55,476 bases of DNA from an uncultured Prevotella sp. (GCA_902798285.1 CADBVZ010000015.1:35247-90722); one strand, 5' to 3'. Numbered from the stretch's first letter, positions 17,832 through 27,684 are shown. The notes: a model not told the origin generated them from the letters alone. Numbers and translations are program-made.

Positions 17832-18812
17832 CTATTTAAATAATGAATACTCAGGCACACTCCATGCTAATGCGCTGGCCCCCAATACATCGCGTTCACG
17901 ATTGTCAAGTTTCGAGGTTAATATCTTTACCTTTCCCTTCAGATTGCCAAAGACATGGTTCTCGAATGACTCATATACAGGATCAACCAACCACTTGCCT
18001 GCATGGGAGATACCTCCTGTGAGGATAATTGCTTCAGGATCAACGAGTGAAGCATAGTTGGCCAAACCCAGACCTAGCACATATCCAGTACGACGATACA
18101 CCTCAATGGCGAGTTCATCATTCTCGTTACAGAAACCAGCAATAATCTTGGGTGACAGACGCTCGGCCTGACGCATCAATGAAGGTTTGTCAGACTCTGC
18201 CAGCACCTCCTGCGCCGTACGAACGATACCTGCCGCACCTGCGTATGCCTCAAGACAACCTTCATGCCCACAACCACACTTACGACCATTATCTACGACA
18301 CAAGTATGTCCGAACTCACCGGCAAAACCCAGATGCCCCTGATGATCGTGTCCCTCTGAGAAGAAACAGCTACCAAGACCAACACCCAGACTGATGATAA
18401 TGAAGTTTTTCATACCGTGGGCACTACCGAAAGTATATTCACCTAAAGCCGACACATGGGCATCGTTGGCAAGACCAACTGCCAATCCGATTCTATCGCG
18501 AAGCATCGCTGCCATAGGAATAACACCCTTCCAAGGCAGGTTTGGTGCATTCTCGATACATCCTGAAACGAAATTTGCACTCGGTGAACTTACGCCAATG
18601 GAGCGAACGGTTTCATAGCCACCATTTGCTTCAACGAGCATCACAATCTTGTCACTCAAGTTTGTTACGAAATTGTTGACGTCTGGATAGTCTTCTGTAG
18701 GAAATGACTCCTCAGCCAGAATGTTTCCGCGAACATCCACAAGCGCATAAGTCGTGGACTCATTACTAATATCAACGCCGACAACTTTCGTCTTGTAATT
18801 ATACTCTTCCAT
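17832..18812 (-). CDS. ROK family sugar kinase paralogue 1
   Basis: 326 residues with no N-terminal helix-turn-helix, so of the kinase rather than the repressor type. The catalytic Asp is D117 in ANDAHVSALGE; the sugar-binding EFGH and zinc cluster CGCGHEGCLE are intact. The phosphate loop reads SLGVGLGSC instead of xLGTGxG, and the usual N-terminal DxGGT reads DISNES. The second nucleotide motif LTGGIS is intact. The best guess is phosphorylation of glucose or an N-acyl hexosamine. It is the third of three tandem paralogues in transcript order and lies 2 nt from the first men gene. All three end in EYSLFK, showing recent duplication. Confidence 0.85.
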   Translation of the reverse strand: MEEYNYKTKVVGVDISNESTTYALVDVRGNILAEESFPTEDYPDVNNFVTNLSDKIVMLVEANGGYETVRSIGVSSPSANFVSGCIENAPNLPWKGVIPMAAMLRDRIGLAVGLANDAHVSALGEYTFGSAHGMKNFIIISLGVGLGSCFFSEGHDHQGHLGFAGEFGHTCVVDNGRKCGCGHEGCLEAYAGAAGIVRTAQEVLAESDKPSLMRQAERLSPKIIAGFCNENDELAIEVYRRTGYVLGLGLANYASLVDPEAIILTGGISHAGKWLVDPVYESFENHVFGNLKGKVKILTSKLDNRERDVLGASALAWSVPEYSLFK

Positions 18813-18847
18813 TTTTAGTTGTTATAGATTGTATTGGAATTAATTAG

Positions 18848-19831
18848 TTACTTAAACAATGAATATTCCTTCACATCCCATGCCAGAGCACTAGCTCCAA
18901 GCACATCGCGTTCACCTTCTTTCAGGATACTTACGAGCAGACGGGTTTTACCTTGAATATTATGGAATACATGTTCATCAAACGATTTGCGCATAGGTTT
19001 CAGAAGCCACTTTCCAGCCGTCATCATGTCTCCAGTTAATATGATAGCCTCAGGATTTAGTACAGATGCATAGTTTGCCAGACCAAGTCCCAAAGTAAAA
19101 CCTGTACGACACATCGCCTCTATAGCCAATTTATCGCCTTGATCACAGCACTGTACAATAGTGGGTATACTCAGAGTCTTATAATCGTCGAGTATTGTAG
19201 ACAAGCCTTCGTTCTTCAATTCCTGAATAGTCATGAGAAGTCCCTTGTCAGAACAATAGGTTTCAAGACATCCCTTGGCTCCGCAACCACATTGGCGACC
19301 ATTTACTTCAACACATGTGTGTCCCACTTCGCCGGCAAAGCCGTTAACTCCCAAATGAGGTTTTCCATCATAGAAGATACAACTTCCCAGACCTCCATGA
19401 CTTAATGAAACGACAATGAAATCCTTTAGACCGTGGGCACTGCCATAGGCTTTCTCGCCCAAGGCTGTGATATGTGCATCATTTGCCAATGCTACAGCCA
19501 ATCCCATACGATCACGTATCATAGCAGCCAGTGGGACAACTCCCTTCCAAGGCATATTGGCAGCATTCTCCATGCATCCTGTCAGGTAGTTGCTACTTGG
19601 AGCACTGATACCAATTGATCGTACTCGTTCATAGCCACCATTTTCTTCGACCAGCATAATAATCTTCTCACTAAGAGCTGTCACGAAATTGTTGACATCA
19701 GGATAGTCCAACGTTGAGAAATAGTCTATCGCAAGAATCTCGCCCCTAATGTCTACAAGTGCATAAGTAGTTCTCGCCTCACGGATGTCTACACCTACAA
19801 CTCTGGTTTTTATTTCATCTACCACTTCCAT
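18848..19831 (-). CDS. ROK family paralogue 2, altered nucleotide loops
   Basis: 327 residues, the middle member of the triplet. The catalytic Asp (D118, ANDAHITALGE), EVGH and the zinc cluster CGCGAKGCLE are present. Both nucleotide-binding loops differ from the family: the GTG loop reads SLSHGGLGSC and the second GG motif reads LTGDMMTAG. The N-terminal phosphate motif is DIREAR. It may bind ATP poorly or use another phosphate donor, or act as a sensor. It starts 20 nt after paralogue 3 and ends 35 nt before paralogue 1. Confidence 0.82.
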   Translation of the reverse strand: MEVVDEIKTRVVGVDIREARTTYALVDIRGEILAIDYFSTLDYPDVNNFVTALSEKIIMLVEENGGYERVRSIGISAPSSNYLTGCMENAANMPWKGVVPLAAMIRDRMGLAVALANDAHITALGEKAYGSAHGLKDFIVVSLSHGGLGSCIFYDGKPHLGVNGFAGEVGHTCVEVNGRQCGCGAKGCLETYCSDKGLLMTIQELKNEGLSTILDDYKTLSIPTIVQCCDQGDKLAIEAMCRTGFTLGLGLANYASVLNPEAIILTGDMMTAGKWLLKPMRKSFDEHVFHNIQGKTRLLVSILKEGERDVLGASALAWDVKEYSLFK

Positions 19832-19851
19832 AGAAACATTCTGATTTCAGA

Positions 19852-20835
19852 TTATTTAAACAACGAATACTCCTTTACTTCCCACGCCAGCACACTCGCA
19901 CCAAGTACGTTGCGTTCGTCTTCCTCCAATTCCGAGGTAAGGAATTTCACTTTACCACGTATATTATGGAACACATGTTCCTCGAAATATCGCTGAGCAG
20001 GCTCCAATAGCCATTTCCCTGCTTTTGAGATGCCTCCTGTAAAAATAAAGGCCTCTGGATCAAGCACCGTAGCATAATTGGCTAATCCTAAGCCTAACGC
20101 CTCTCCCGTACGACGATAAACCTCAATAGCCTGCTCATCGCCCTGATCACACAATTCTGCTATCGTTTTAGGTGTCAGTTTATCCAGGCGACGCATAGCT
20201 GTCATACCACCAGACTCAGCCATTACCTCACGAGCAGTCCGTATAATGCCTTTCGTTGCCGTATACGTTTCCAAACATCCTTTGTTTCCACAACCACACT
20301 GACGGCCATCATGAACTACACAAGTATGCCCAATCTCGCCAGCATAACCATCGGCACCCAATTTTACACGTCCATCGGTAAAAATACAACTACCCATACC
20401 TGTACCTAGGGTAATTACAATGAAATCACGCATACCATGGGCACAGCCAAAAGCATGTTCACCAAGGGCTACCACATGAGCATTGTTGGCCACAGCTACA
20501 GCTAAGCCCAATCTATCACGCAGAAGAGCAGACAGTGGTATTACACCCTTCCATGGCATATTAGCAGCATTTTCAATGCTACCTGTCATAAAGTTGGCAC
20601 TGTGGGCACTAATACCAACAGAACGGATATCACCAAACCCACCATTTGCTTCTACGAGTGCCATAATATGCTCACTAAGTGCACTCACAAAACCACCTAT
20701 GTCAGGATAATCTTCTGTCACAAAACTATCTTTGGCAATGATATTACCCCTAACATCCACAACGGCATAGGTCGTTGATTCAAGACTTATGTCTACACCT
20801 ACTACTTTTTTCTTAACTGTCGCCTGATTTTCCAT
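19852..20835 (-). CDS. ROK family paralogue 3, catalytic Asp replaced by Asn
   Basis: 327 residues, first gene of the transcript. The nucleotide loop is closest to canonical (TLGTGMGSC, LTGGIS-like FTGGIS), and EIGH plus the zinc cluster CGCGNKGCLE are intact. The residue that acts as general base in ROK kinases is Asn118 (VANNAHVVALGE), encoded by AAT where the paralogues have GAT. This predicts greatly reduced kinase activity while sugar and nucleotide binding could persist. The promoter lies about 24 nt upstream of the ATG. Confidence 0.82.
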   Translation of the reverse strand: MENQATVKKKVVGVDISLESTTYAVVDVRGNIIAKDSFVTEDYPDIGGFVSALSEHIMALVEANGGFGDIRSVGISAHSANFMTGSIENAANMPWKGVIPLSALLRDRLGLAVAVANNAHVVALGEHAFGCAHGMRDFIVITLGTGMGSCIFTDGRVKLGADGYAGEIGHTCVVHDGRQCGCGNKGCLETYTATKGIIRTAREVMAESGGMTAMRRLDKLTPKTIAELCDQGDEQAIEVYRRTGEALGLGLANYATVLDPEAFIFTGGISKAGKWLLEPAQRYFEEHVFHNIRGKVKFLTSELEEDERNVLGASVLAWEVKEYSLFK

Positions 20836-20858
20836 AAGTTGTCTTAAGTTTCATGCCA

Positions 20859-20889
20859 CAAATATATAAACATTTTCCTATTCAGCCAA
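20859..20889 (-). promoter_or_regulatory. Promoter of the ROK-men cluster
   Basis: On the minus strand TTG (20889-20887), 20 bp, then TATATTTG (20866-20859). It is the only clear promoter seen upstream of the nine tightly packed genes down to menE. Confidence 0.65.
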
Positions 20890-20950
20890 ATCTTTCTGCT
20901 ATTTTTTGCAAATATTTACCCTCACATGTGTATTTTTCGGAAGATTTTCG

Positions 20951-20959
20951 TATCTTTGC
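20951..20959 (+). promoter_or_regulatory. -7 element of lysS
   Basis: TATCTTTGC, 32 nt before the lysS ATG. It shares the divergent spacer with the ROK promoter. Confidence 0.7.
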
Positions 20960-20991
20960 ACCCACTTAAGCATAATATTCGAATATTAAAG

Positions 20992-22719
20992 ATGAACATT
21001 TTAGAGTTAAGCGAACAGGAAATCGGAAGGCGTCAGAGCCTTCAGGAGCTCCGTGCGATGGGTATCGATCCATATCCCGCAGCCGAGTTCCCTACCAATG
21101 CATTTAGTACCGAAATCAAGGAGAATTTCAAGGATGACGAAGAGTGTGAAGTTGTTATCGCAGGCCGTATGATGAGCCATCGTGTAATGGGTAAGGCCTC
21201 ATTTGCCGAACTTCAGGACTCAAAGGGTCGTATCCAGGTTTATATCACCCGCGATGATATCTGCCCAGGCGAGAACAAGGACTTATATAATAATGTATTT
21301 AAGCGTTTGCTCGATATTGGCGATTTCATCGGTGTTAAGGGTAAGGTTTTCCGCACCCAGACTGGCGAGATTTCTGTTCATGCATCAGAGCTCACACTGC
21401 TTTCAAAGAGCCTCAAGCCACTGCCTATCGTTAAGTATAAGGATGGTGTGGCCTACGATAAGTTTGATGATCCCGAGTTGCGTTATCGCCAGCGTTATGT
21501 CGATTTGGTAGTTAACGAAGGCGTAAAGGATACCTTCCTGAAGCGTGCAACCATCATCCGCACCATGCGTAGCATTCTTGACAATGCTGGTTATACCGAG
21601 GTTGATACTCCTATCCTGCAGAGCATCGCAGGTGGTGCATCAGCCCGTCCATTCATCACCCACTTCAATGCCCTAAATCAGGACATGTACATGCGTATCG
21701 CAACAGAGCTCTATCTGAAACGCCTTATCGTTGGTGGTTTCGAAGGTGTTTACGAGATGGGTAAGAACTTCCGCAACGAGGGTATGGATAAGACTCACAA
21801 CCCTGAGTTTACTTGCATGGAGCTCTACGTCAGCTATAAGGACCTGCTCTGGGGTATGACCTTCACAGAGAAGATGCTCGAGGAGATTTGTACAGCTGTA
21901 AACGGCAAGCCCGAGGTTGAGATCGATGGCAACATCATCTCGTTCAAGGCTCCATTCCGTCGCCTGCCTATCCTCGATGCTATCAAGGAGAAGACCGGTT
22001 TCGACTGCGATGGCAAGACCGAGGACGAGATTCGTCAGTTCTGCCTCTCTAAGGGTATGGACGTAGACGAGACCATGGGTAAGGGTAAGCTCATCGACGA
22101 ACTCTTTGGCGAGTTCTGCGAGGGCACCTTCATCCAACCTACATTTATTACCGATTATCCTGTTGAGATGTCACCACTTACCAAGATGCACCGCTCTAAG
22201 CCCGGACTCACTGAGCGTTTCGAGCTGATGGTCAATGGTAAGGAGCTGGCTAATGCATATTCAGAGCTTAATGATCCTATCGATCAAGAAGAGCGTTTTA
22301 TTGAGCAGATGAAGCTGGCCGATAAGGGCGACGACGAGGCTATGATCATCGACCATGATTTCCTGCGCGCTCTGCAGTATGGTATGCCTCCAACGTTTGG
22401 TATTGGTATCGGTATCGACCGTCTGGTAATGCTTATGACCGGTAAGTTTGCTATTGGCGAGGTGATGCTGTTCCCACAGATGAAGCCTGAGAAGAAGATT
22501 CCCCAGTCATCCGTAGCCGAGTGGGCCGAGATTGGTGTTCCCGAGGATATCGTTCCTGTACTGCGCAAGGCTGGTTTCAATCTGATTACAAACATCAAGG
22601 ACGAGAAGCCTCAGGGTCTGCAGCAGAAGATTGGCGAAATCTTCAAAAAGTACAAGCTCGAACTCCAGAAACCTAGTGTCGACGAGGTAGCCGCCTGGAT
22701 TGAGAAGGCGCAAGCCTAA
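20992..22719 (+). CDS. lysS: Lysyl-tRNA synthetase, class II
   Basis: 575 residues from the ATG at 20992. The open frame extends upstream across the promoter, so the longer start is rejected. An N-terminal OB-fold anticodon domain (VVIAGRMMSHRVMGKASFAEL) is followed by the class II core: motif 1 around GYTEVDTPILQSIAGGA, motif 2 FRNEGMDKTHNPEFTCME, and motif 3 GIGIGIDRLVML. A C-terminal extension of about 65 residues follows motif 3, common in Bacteroidota. It charges tRNA-Lys. gpsA follows after 27 nt and pgi after that, so the three may share a transcript. Confidence 0.97.
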   Translation: MNILELSEQEIGRRQSLQELRAMGIDPYPAAEFPTNAFSTEIKENFKDDEECEVVIAGRMMSHRVMGKASFAELQDSKGRIQVYITRDDICPGENKDLYNNVFKRLLDIGDFIGVKGKVFRTQTGEISVHASELTLLSKSLKPLPIVKYKDGVAYDKFDDPELRYRQRYVDLVVNEGVKDTFLKRATIIRTMRSILDNAGYTEVDTPILQSIAGGASARPFITHFNALNQDMYMRIATELYLKRLIVGGFEGVYEMGKNFRNEGMDKTHNPEFTCMELYVSYKDLLWGMTFTEKMLEEICTAVNGKPEVEIDGNIISFKAPFRRLPILDAIKEKTGFDCDGKTEDEIRQFCLSKGMDVDETMGKGKLIDELFGEFCEGTFIQPTFITDYPVEMSPLTKMHRSKPGLTERFELMVNGKELANAYSELNDPIDQEERFIEQMKLADKGDDEAMIIDHDFLRALQYGMPPTFGIGIGIDRLVMLMTGKFAIGEVMLFPQMKPEKKIPQSSVAEWAEIGVPEDIVPVLRKAGFNLITNIKDEKPQGLQQKIGEIFKKYKLELQKPSVDEVAAWIEKAQA

Positions 22720-22746
22720 CTCTTAATTGGATTCTTAATTGAAATT

Positions 22747-23742
22747 ATGTACGACTGTGGTAAAATAGCAATCATCGGTGGCGGTAGCTGGGCAACAGCA
22801 ATAGCTAAGATTGTGGTGGGACATACCCATCACATCGGGTGGTACATGCGCCGCGATGATCGCATCGAGGATTTCAAACGACTGGGACATAATCCAGCCT
22901 ATCTAACGAGCGTACATTTCAACACTAGCGAAATACATTTCGACAGCGATTTGAACCGTATCGCCCAACAGTATGACACCCTCGTTTTTGTCACACCTTC
23001 GCCTTATCTCAAGAGTCACCTAAAGAAACTCAGAACACGTATTCGAGACAAGTTCATCCTCACTGCCATCAAAGGTATCGTACCTGATGAGAACCTCGTA
23101 TGTTCTGAATATTTCCATCAAGTTTACGATGTGCCTTACGAGAACTTGGCCTGTATCGGAGGTCCTTCACATGCTGAGGAAGTAGCACTCGAGCGTCTTA
23201 GTTATCTGACTGTAGGTTGTGCTGATCGCGACAAGGCTCAAGCTTTCTGCGATGTACTCTCGAGCGAGTACATCAAGACAAAGACTTCGACTGATGTCGT
23301 TGGTATAGAATATTCATCGGTACTGAAGAATGTCTATGCTATCGCAGCTGGTATTTGCAGCGGTTTGAAGTATGGCGACAACTTCCAAGCAGTACTAATG
23401 GCTAATGCTGTTCAGGAGATGAACCGCTTTCTCACAGCCGTCTATCCACAGGAGCGCAACATCTACGATAGTGTTTATCTAGGCGATTTACTTGTAACAG
23501 GCTATTCTAATTTCTCACGTAACCGCACTTTTGGTACAATGATTGGCAAAGGCTATAGTGTAAAGTCTGCACAGGTTGAGATGGAAATGATAGCCGAAGG
23601 ATATTTTGGTACTAAGTGTATGAAGGAGATTAATCGTCATTGTCATGTCAACATGCCGATTCTCGACGCAGTATATAACATTCTCTACGAGCGCATAGCG
23701 CCCCAGATTGAGGTTAAGCTTTTAACAGATTCATTTAGATAA
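22747..23742 (+). CDS. gpsA: NAD(P)-dependent glycerol-3-phosphate dehydrogenase
   Basis: 331 residues. The N-terminal Rossmann motif is IIGGGSWATAIA; IGGPSHAEEVA and the catalytic lysine region SSVLKNVYAIAAGI follow. It reduces dihydroxyacetone phosphate to glycerol-3-phosphate for membrane lipid synthesis. It starts 27 nt after lysS and is followed after 17 nt by pgi. The spacer before it holds two copies of a CTTAATTG motif. There are no unusual residues. Confidence 0.95.
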   Translation: MYDCGKIAIIGGGSWATAIAKIVVGHTHHIGWYMRRDDRIEDFKRLGHNPAYLTSVHFNTSEIHFDSDLNRIAQQYDTLVFVTPSPYLKSHLKKLRTRIRDKFILTAIKGIVPDENLVCSEYFHQVYDVPYENLACIGGPSHAEEVALERLSYLTVGCADRDKAQAFCDVLSSEYIKTKTSTDVVGIEYSSVLKNVYAIAAGICSGLKYGDNFQAVLMANAVQEMNRFLTAVYPQERNIYDSVYLGDLLVTGYSNFSRNRTFGTMIGKGYSVKSAQVEMEMIAEGYFGTKCMKEINRHCHVNMPILDAVYNILYERIAPQIEVKLLTDSFR

Positions 23743-23759
23743 CTAAACAATAAAGATCT

Positions 23760-25115
23760 ATGAGCAACATTAAGTTAGACATCACCAAAGCTGCCAGTTT
23801 CCTCGGAGCAGGCGCTGTAGAGGCTTTCGAGCCCAAAGTAAAAGCTGCCCAAAAGGCACTTGAAGAGGGTACATGCCCTGGTAACGATTTCCTCGGATGG
23901 CTTCATCTGCCATCAAGTATCACACCTGCATTTATCGATGAGTTGCAGGCATGTGCTAACACCTTGCGCCAGAACTGCGAGGCTGTAGTTGTAGCAGGCA
24001 TCGGAGGTTCATACCTGGGTGCACGTGCTGTCATCGAAGCCCTCAGCAATTCATTTGCTTGGCTGGTTCAGGACAAGAAGAATCCTACCATTCTTTTCGC
24101 TGGTAACAACATCGGTGAAGATTATCTCTTCGAGTTGACTGAGTACCTTAAGGACAAGAAGTTCGGTGTGATTAACATCTCTAAGAGTGGCACCACCACT
24201 GAGACTGCCCTTACCTTCCGTCTGCTGAAGAAACAGTGCGAGGCTCAGCGTGGTAAGGAAGAGGCTAAGAAAGTTATCGTAGCCATTACCGATGCCAAGA
24301 AGGGTGCTGCCCGTACTTGTGCTGACAAGGAGGGTTACAAGAGCTTCATCATCCCCGATAACGTAGGTGGTCGTTTCTCTGTACTCACTCCAGTAGGTCT
24401 GCTGCCTATCGCTTGCGCTGGTTTCAACATTAAAGAACTCGTTGCTGGTGCTCAGGATATGGAGAAGGCTTGTGCACCTGATGTGCCTTTCGCAGAGAAC
24501 CCTGCTGCCCAGTATGCCGCAGTACGTAACGGTCTGTACCAGAGTGGAAAGAAGATCGAGATTATGGTGAACTTCCAGCCCAAACTGCATTTCATGAGTG
24601 AGTGGTGGAAACAGCTCTACGGAGAGAGCGAGGGTAAGGACAAGAAGGGTATTTTCCCTGCATCTGTTGACTTTACTACAGACCTCCACTCTATGGGACA
24701 GTGGATTCAGGATGGCGAGCGCACCATCTTCGAGACAGTAATTAGCGTTGAGGAGCCAGAGAAAAAATTGCTCTTCCCTGCTGATGAGGAGAATCTCGAT
24801 GGACTAAACTTCCTGGCTGGCAAGCGTGTGGACGAGGTAAACAAGATGGCTGAGCTGGGTACTAAACTGGCTCATGTAGATGGTGGTGTGCCCAACATCC
24901 GTATTACTATGCCTCGCCTGAATGAGCGTTATCTCGGACAGCTGATTTATTTCTTCGAGATCGGTTGTGGTATCAGTGGTAATGTTCTGGGTGTCAACCC
25001 ATTCAACCAGCCTGGTGTTGAGGCCTACAAGAAGAATATGTTCGCACTGCTCGACAAGCCTGGCTACGAGGAAGATAGCAAAGCCATCAAGGCTCGTCTG
25101 GCCAAAGAAGCATAA
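23760..25115 (+). CDS. pgi: Glucose-6-phosphate isomerase
   Basis: 451 residues, the shorter bacterial form. SIS-domain signatures are [12 protein letters not shown] and [11 protein letters not shown], with the C-terminal [18 protein letters not shown] block. It interconverts glucose-6-phosphate and fructose-6-phosphate. The HAD phosphatase start follows the stop with no gap. Together with the divergent ROK genes and gpsA it makes a small group around hexose phosphate metabolism. Confidence 0.96.
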   Translation: MSNIKLDITKAASFLGAGAVEAFEPKVKAAQKALEEGTCPGNDFLGWLHLPSSITPAFIDELQACANTLRQNCEAVVVAGIGGSYLGARAVIEALSNSFAWLVQDKKNPTILFAGNNIGEDYLFELTEYLKDKKFGVINISKSGTTTETALTFRLLKKQCEAQRGKEEAKKVIVAITDAKKGAARTCADKEGYKSFIIPDNVGGRFSVLTPVGLLPIACAGFNIKELVAGAQDMEKACAPDVPFAENPAAQYAAVRNGLYQSGKKIEIMVNFQPKLHFMSEWWKQLYGESEGKDKKGIFPASVDFTTDLHSMGQWIQDGERTIFETVISVEEPEKKLLFPADEENLDGLNFLAGKRVDEVNKMAELGTKLAHVDGGVPNIRITMPRLNERYLGQLIYFFEIGCGISGNVLGVNPFNQPGVEAYKKNMFALLDKPGYEEDSKAIKARLAKEA

Positions 25116-25838
25116 ATGTATCAATTAGCGATTAAGAAATACCTGGAAGAACACGGCTTTGAGGCACTTCGCCCCAGAGCCGTGCTCTTTGATATGGATG
25201 GCGTACTCTACGACTCCATGCCTAATCATGCTATTGCTTGGCAGGAATCCATGGCCCGTTTTCATATCCACATGACAGCTGAGGATGCCTATGCCACAGA
25301 AGGTGCTCGTGGTGTTGACACTATTCGTATGATGGTACGCATTCAGCAACAGCGTGAAATCACAGAGGCAGAGGCCCAGAAGATGTACGACGAGAAGAGT
25401 CGCCTCTTCCACTCCCTCCAAGAAGCCCCGATTATGCCTGGAATTCTTGAACTGATGGCACAGATTCACGAGGCAGGTATCCAGTGTGGCGTTGTTACAG
25501 GTAGTGGTCAACGTCCGCTTATCCAACGTATTCTCAAGGATTTCGGAGATTACGTCGACGAAAGTCACATTACCACAGCCTACGATGTACGTCGTGGTAA
25601 ACCTAATCCAGACCCATATCTAGTAGGGCTTGAGAAAGCAGGAAACCTCCATCCCTCGCAAGCCATCGTTGTAGAGAATGCTCCTCTTGGCATTCGAGCT
25701 GGCGTTGCAGCCCGCATCTTCACTATTGGTGTAAATACAGGTCCTTTACCTAATGACCAACTGCTTCAGGCAGGGGCTCATCTACTGTTTCCAAACATGC
25801 CAGCCCTCAGTGCTGCCTGGAAACATTTTGACTTATAA
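25116..25838 (+). CDS. HAD-superfamily phosphatase/phosphoglucomutase-like protein
   Basis: 240 residues. The nucleophile motif is LFDMDGVLYDS (Asp26, Asp28), motif II is VVTGSG, the lysine is in RGKPNPDPYLVGLEKA, and the final acidic motif is VVENAPLGIRAG. The alpha-helical cap between motif I and II marks subclass IA, as in beta-phosphoglucomutase and sugar-phosphate phosphatases. Direct contact with pgi (no spacer) suggests a sugar phosphate substrate. The enzyme class is firm, the substrate open. The last 32 bp overlap the convergent CotH gene. Confidence 0.85.
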   Translation: MYQLAIKKYLEEHGFEALRPRAVLFDMDGVLYDSMPNHAIAWQESMARFHIHMTAEDAYATEGARGVDTIRMMVRIQQQREITEAEAQKMYDEKSRLFHSLQEAPIMPGILELMAQIHEAGIQCGVVTGSGQRPLIQRILKDFGDYVDESHITTAYDVRRGKPNPDPYLVGLEKAGNLHPSQAIVVENAPLGIRAGVAARIFTIGVNTGPLPNDQLLQAGAHLLFPNMPALSAAWKHFDL

Positions 25839-27075
25839 AGTCATCCAACCATAATGTACGCTTTTCGAAGAAATCGTTGGTATATTCCACTTCTTCTTCC
25901 CAAGTGTTGAAAGTAACATTACACATCGCTTTTCCTGCATCAGGCCACAGATCGTAGTTTTCCTTTTGCGCCTTTACAATTGAATTGGCTACTTTCTGAA
26001 TGTTTGATCTTACTGTTGGAAGTTGAACTTTCATCTTCTCCCACTCCTCGACTACAACATCTCTAAATCTTGGGGAATGGAAAAGGTAATAGAAATAATC
26101 ATTTCCGCTCCACCTACTCTCCGTCAACAAATCATCCGGTGTCCAGCCAAAAGCTTCAGAAGGCCACAGTCCTAAACTCCATTCTGCATCCCATATGGGA
26201 TATTCCTTAAGTGTAGAAGACTTAGAAGGGAGTACATAATACTGATTCACATCGACTACAGCCATCAATTCTGCCACCAGATACCATTTTGCGAAACTCA
26301 CAGGATCAATATAAGAAAGGTATTCTGTATTATCCGGATCATTCTCAAGCAAGAAAAGAGCCGACTCCATGTTGTTCATAAACGAAGAAATAAATTGCCA
26401 ATTATCATCACCTTCAATCATTTTTCCTTCATCTGCATCAGGATATTTGAAAGTGTAGATTCGTTTCATCTCATCAGTCACCAGAAACAGAGGACTCTCA
26501 TAATAATAGCCATCATATTTCAGTAGGTAGCCATCATCTTCAATATTCACCCTCTCTTTAGCCTTCTCAATATGATCGGTAAGTAGATAGACGCCCATAT
26601 ACTCCCCATTCAGATAAAGTTGTACGTGCTGATAATGGATAAAGAAATCCATCCTTGCAGCCTTTGAGAGTTCTGCCATATATGCAGTACGTAGAAGTGA
26701 GCGGTCATTGAAATCTGCCAAGAGAACCCAGTCGCGATTTGCAGGGAAGCCAAAAGGCGTCTGTTTATCATTGAATTTAATTTTATAAGGCTTTTTATCA
26801 AAGTCCCATGTAGAATGGCCACGGCCTCTGATTTTACCTGCAGCCTCTATCTGAACATCTTGACTTCCATAGGCTATCTTGGCTATCATACCCACATAAT
26901 CCTCCTTTGATTCAATTTCAATACCGCCAACGGTATTGATATAGACATGCGGGATATCATAGGTAATAACCTCAATTGTAGAATCGCTCGTACACGAAAC
27001 AACTACCAATCCTATCGCTATGGAAAAGATCGTAGAAATTACAGTTTGATAAACATAAAAAGTCTTTGTCTTCAT
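25807..27075 (-). CDS. CotH kinase family lipoprotein
   Basis: 422 residues with a signal ending in the lipobox VVSC, then a CotH-type core: KIRGRGHSTW, KKPYKIKFNDK, ANRDWVLLADFNDRSLLRT, LNGEYMGVYLLTDHI and IWDAEWSLGL. CotH proteins are atypical kinases first known from spore coats; many Bacteroidota encode secreted lipoprotein versions of unknown substrate. It lies 24 nt after the DUF4738 lipoprotein gene and is likely co-transcribed. The acidic motifs for metal and nucleotide binding appear intact. The role is unknown. Confidence 0.82.
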   Translation of the reverse strand: MKTKTFYVYQTVISTIFSIAIGLVVVSCTSDSTIEVITYDIPHVYINTVGGIEIESKEDYVGMIAKIAYGSQDVQIEAAGKIRGRGHSTWDFDKKPYKIKFNDKQTPFGFPANRDWVLLADFNDRSLLRTAYMAELSKAARMDFFIHYQHVQLYLNGEYMGVYLLTDHIEKAKERVNIEDDGYLLKYDGYYYESPLFLVTDEMKRIYTFKYPDADEGKMIEGDDNWQFISSFMNNMESALFLLENDPDNTEYLSYIDPVSFAKWYLVAELMAVVDVNQYYVLPSKSSTLKEYPIWDAEWSLGLWPSEAFGWTPDDLLTESRWSGNDYFYYLFHSPRFRDVVVEEWEKMKVQLPTVRSNIQKVANSIVKAQKENYDLWPDAGKAMCNVTFNTWEEEVEYTNDFFEKRTLWLDDFISQNVSRQH

Positions 27076-27099
27076 CTAGTTATGTGTTTTATGAAAATC

Positions 27100-27654
27100 C
27101 TATTGCTGATTATCCTCGTTGCCATAGGTATCCATTTCTGTATCACGACGGATGCCTACCTCGCCCAGAGAACTTACTGTTACCACCAGGGGAATGTATT
27201 CATCAGTCTGCGGATGGCATACGCTGGCTGCAAAGATAAGCTGGGCTCCCTCGATCTTATCGAATACAAAGCCTTCAAGTATACCTGTCTTGCGATAGTC
27301 ATCGTCAAGATAGTTCTCGAAAGCTGCTTTCGTAAAGCCACCTTTGTAGAATGTACTACCATCGCCACGAAGAATACGAAGCGTAATGCGGTTGTCGACA
27401 AACTTCTGCCCGTCCTCATCCGTTACCATTCTCAAACTATCATCTGGAATACGGGTAATCTCCACCTGATAGGGTTTGCCCAACCATTGAATATCATTGG
27501 TTTGCTTATAATCCTGCATACGAATAGGACCCTGAGGCGCTTTCACTTCCTCCTTCGGCACGATAATATCTTGAGTTTGTTTCTTTTGTCCACAGGCTAC
27601 GAGCAGGATTCCTGCAGAAGCTACCAATATCAGTTTTTGAAGTCTTTCCATCAT
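27100..27654 (-). CDS. DUF4738-type lipoprotein
   Basis: 184 residues with lipobox LVAC. I recognise the DUF4738 style from DSLRMVTDEDGQKFVDNRITLRI and YRKTGILEGFVFDKIEG. The function is unknown. It starts with two ATG codons in tandem; a -7 element lies about 22 nt upstream. It forms a likely two-gene unit with the CotH gene. Confidence 0.7.
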   Translation of the reverse strand: MMERLQKLILVASAGILLVACGQKKQTQDIIVPKEEVKAPQGPIRMQDYKQTNDIQWLGKPYQVEITRIPDDSLRMVTDEDGQKFVDNRITLRILRGDGSTFYKGGFTKAAFENYLDDDYRKTGILEGFVFDKIEGAQLIFAASVCHPQTDEYIPLVVTVSSLGEVGIRRDTEMDTYGNEDNQQ

Positions 27655-27676
27655 TCATTCATGTTTTATCTGGCGA

Positions 27677-27684
27677 CAAAGGTA
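27677..27684 (-). promoter_or_regulatory. -7 element of the DUF4738-CotH unit
   Basis: TACCTTTG on the minus strand, 22 nt before the start codon. Confidence 0.6.

Noticed and set aside
20926-20991. Longer N terminus for lysS
   Set aside because: The -7 element lies inside this stretch, so it would not be on the mRNA.
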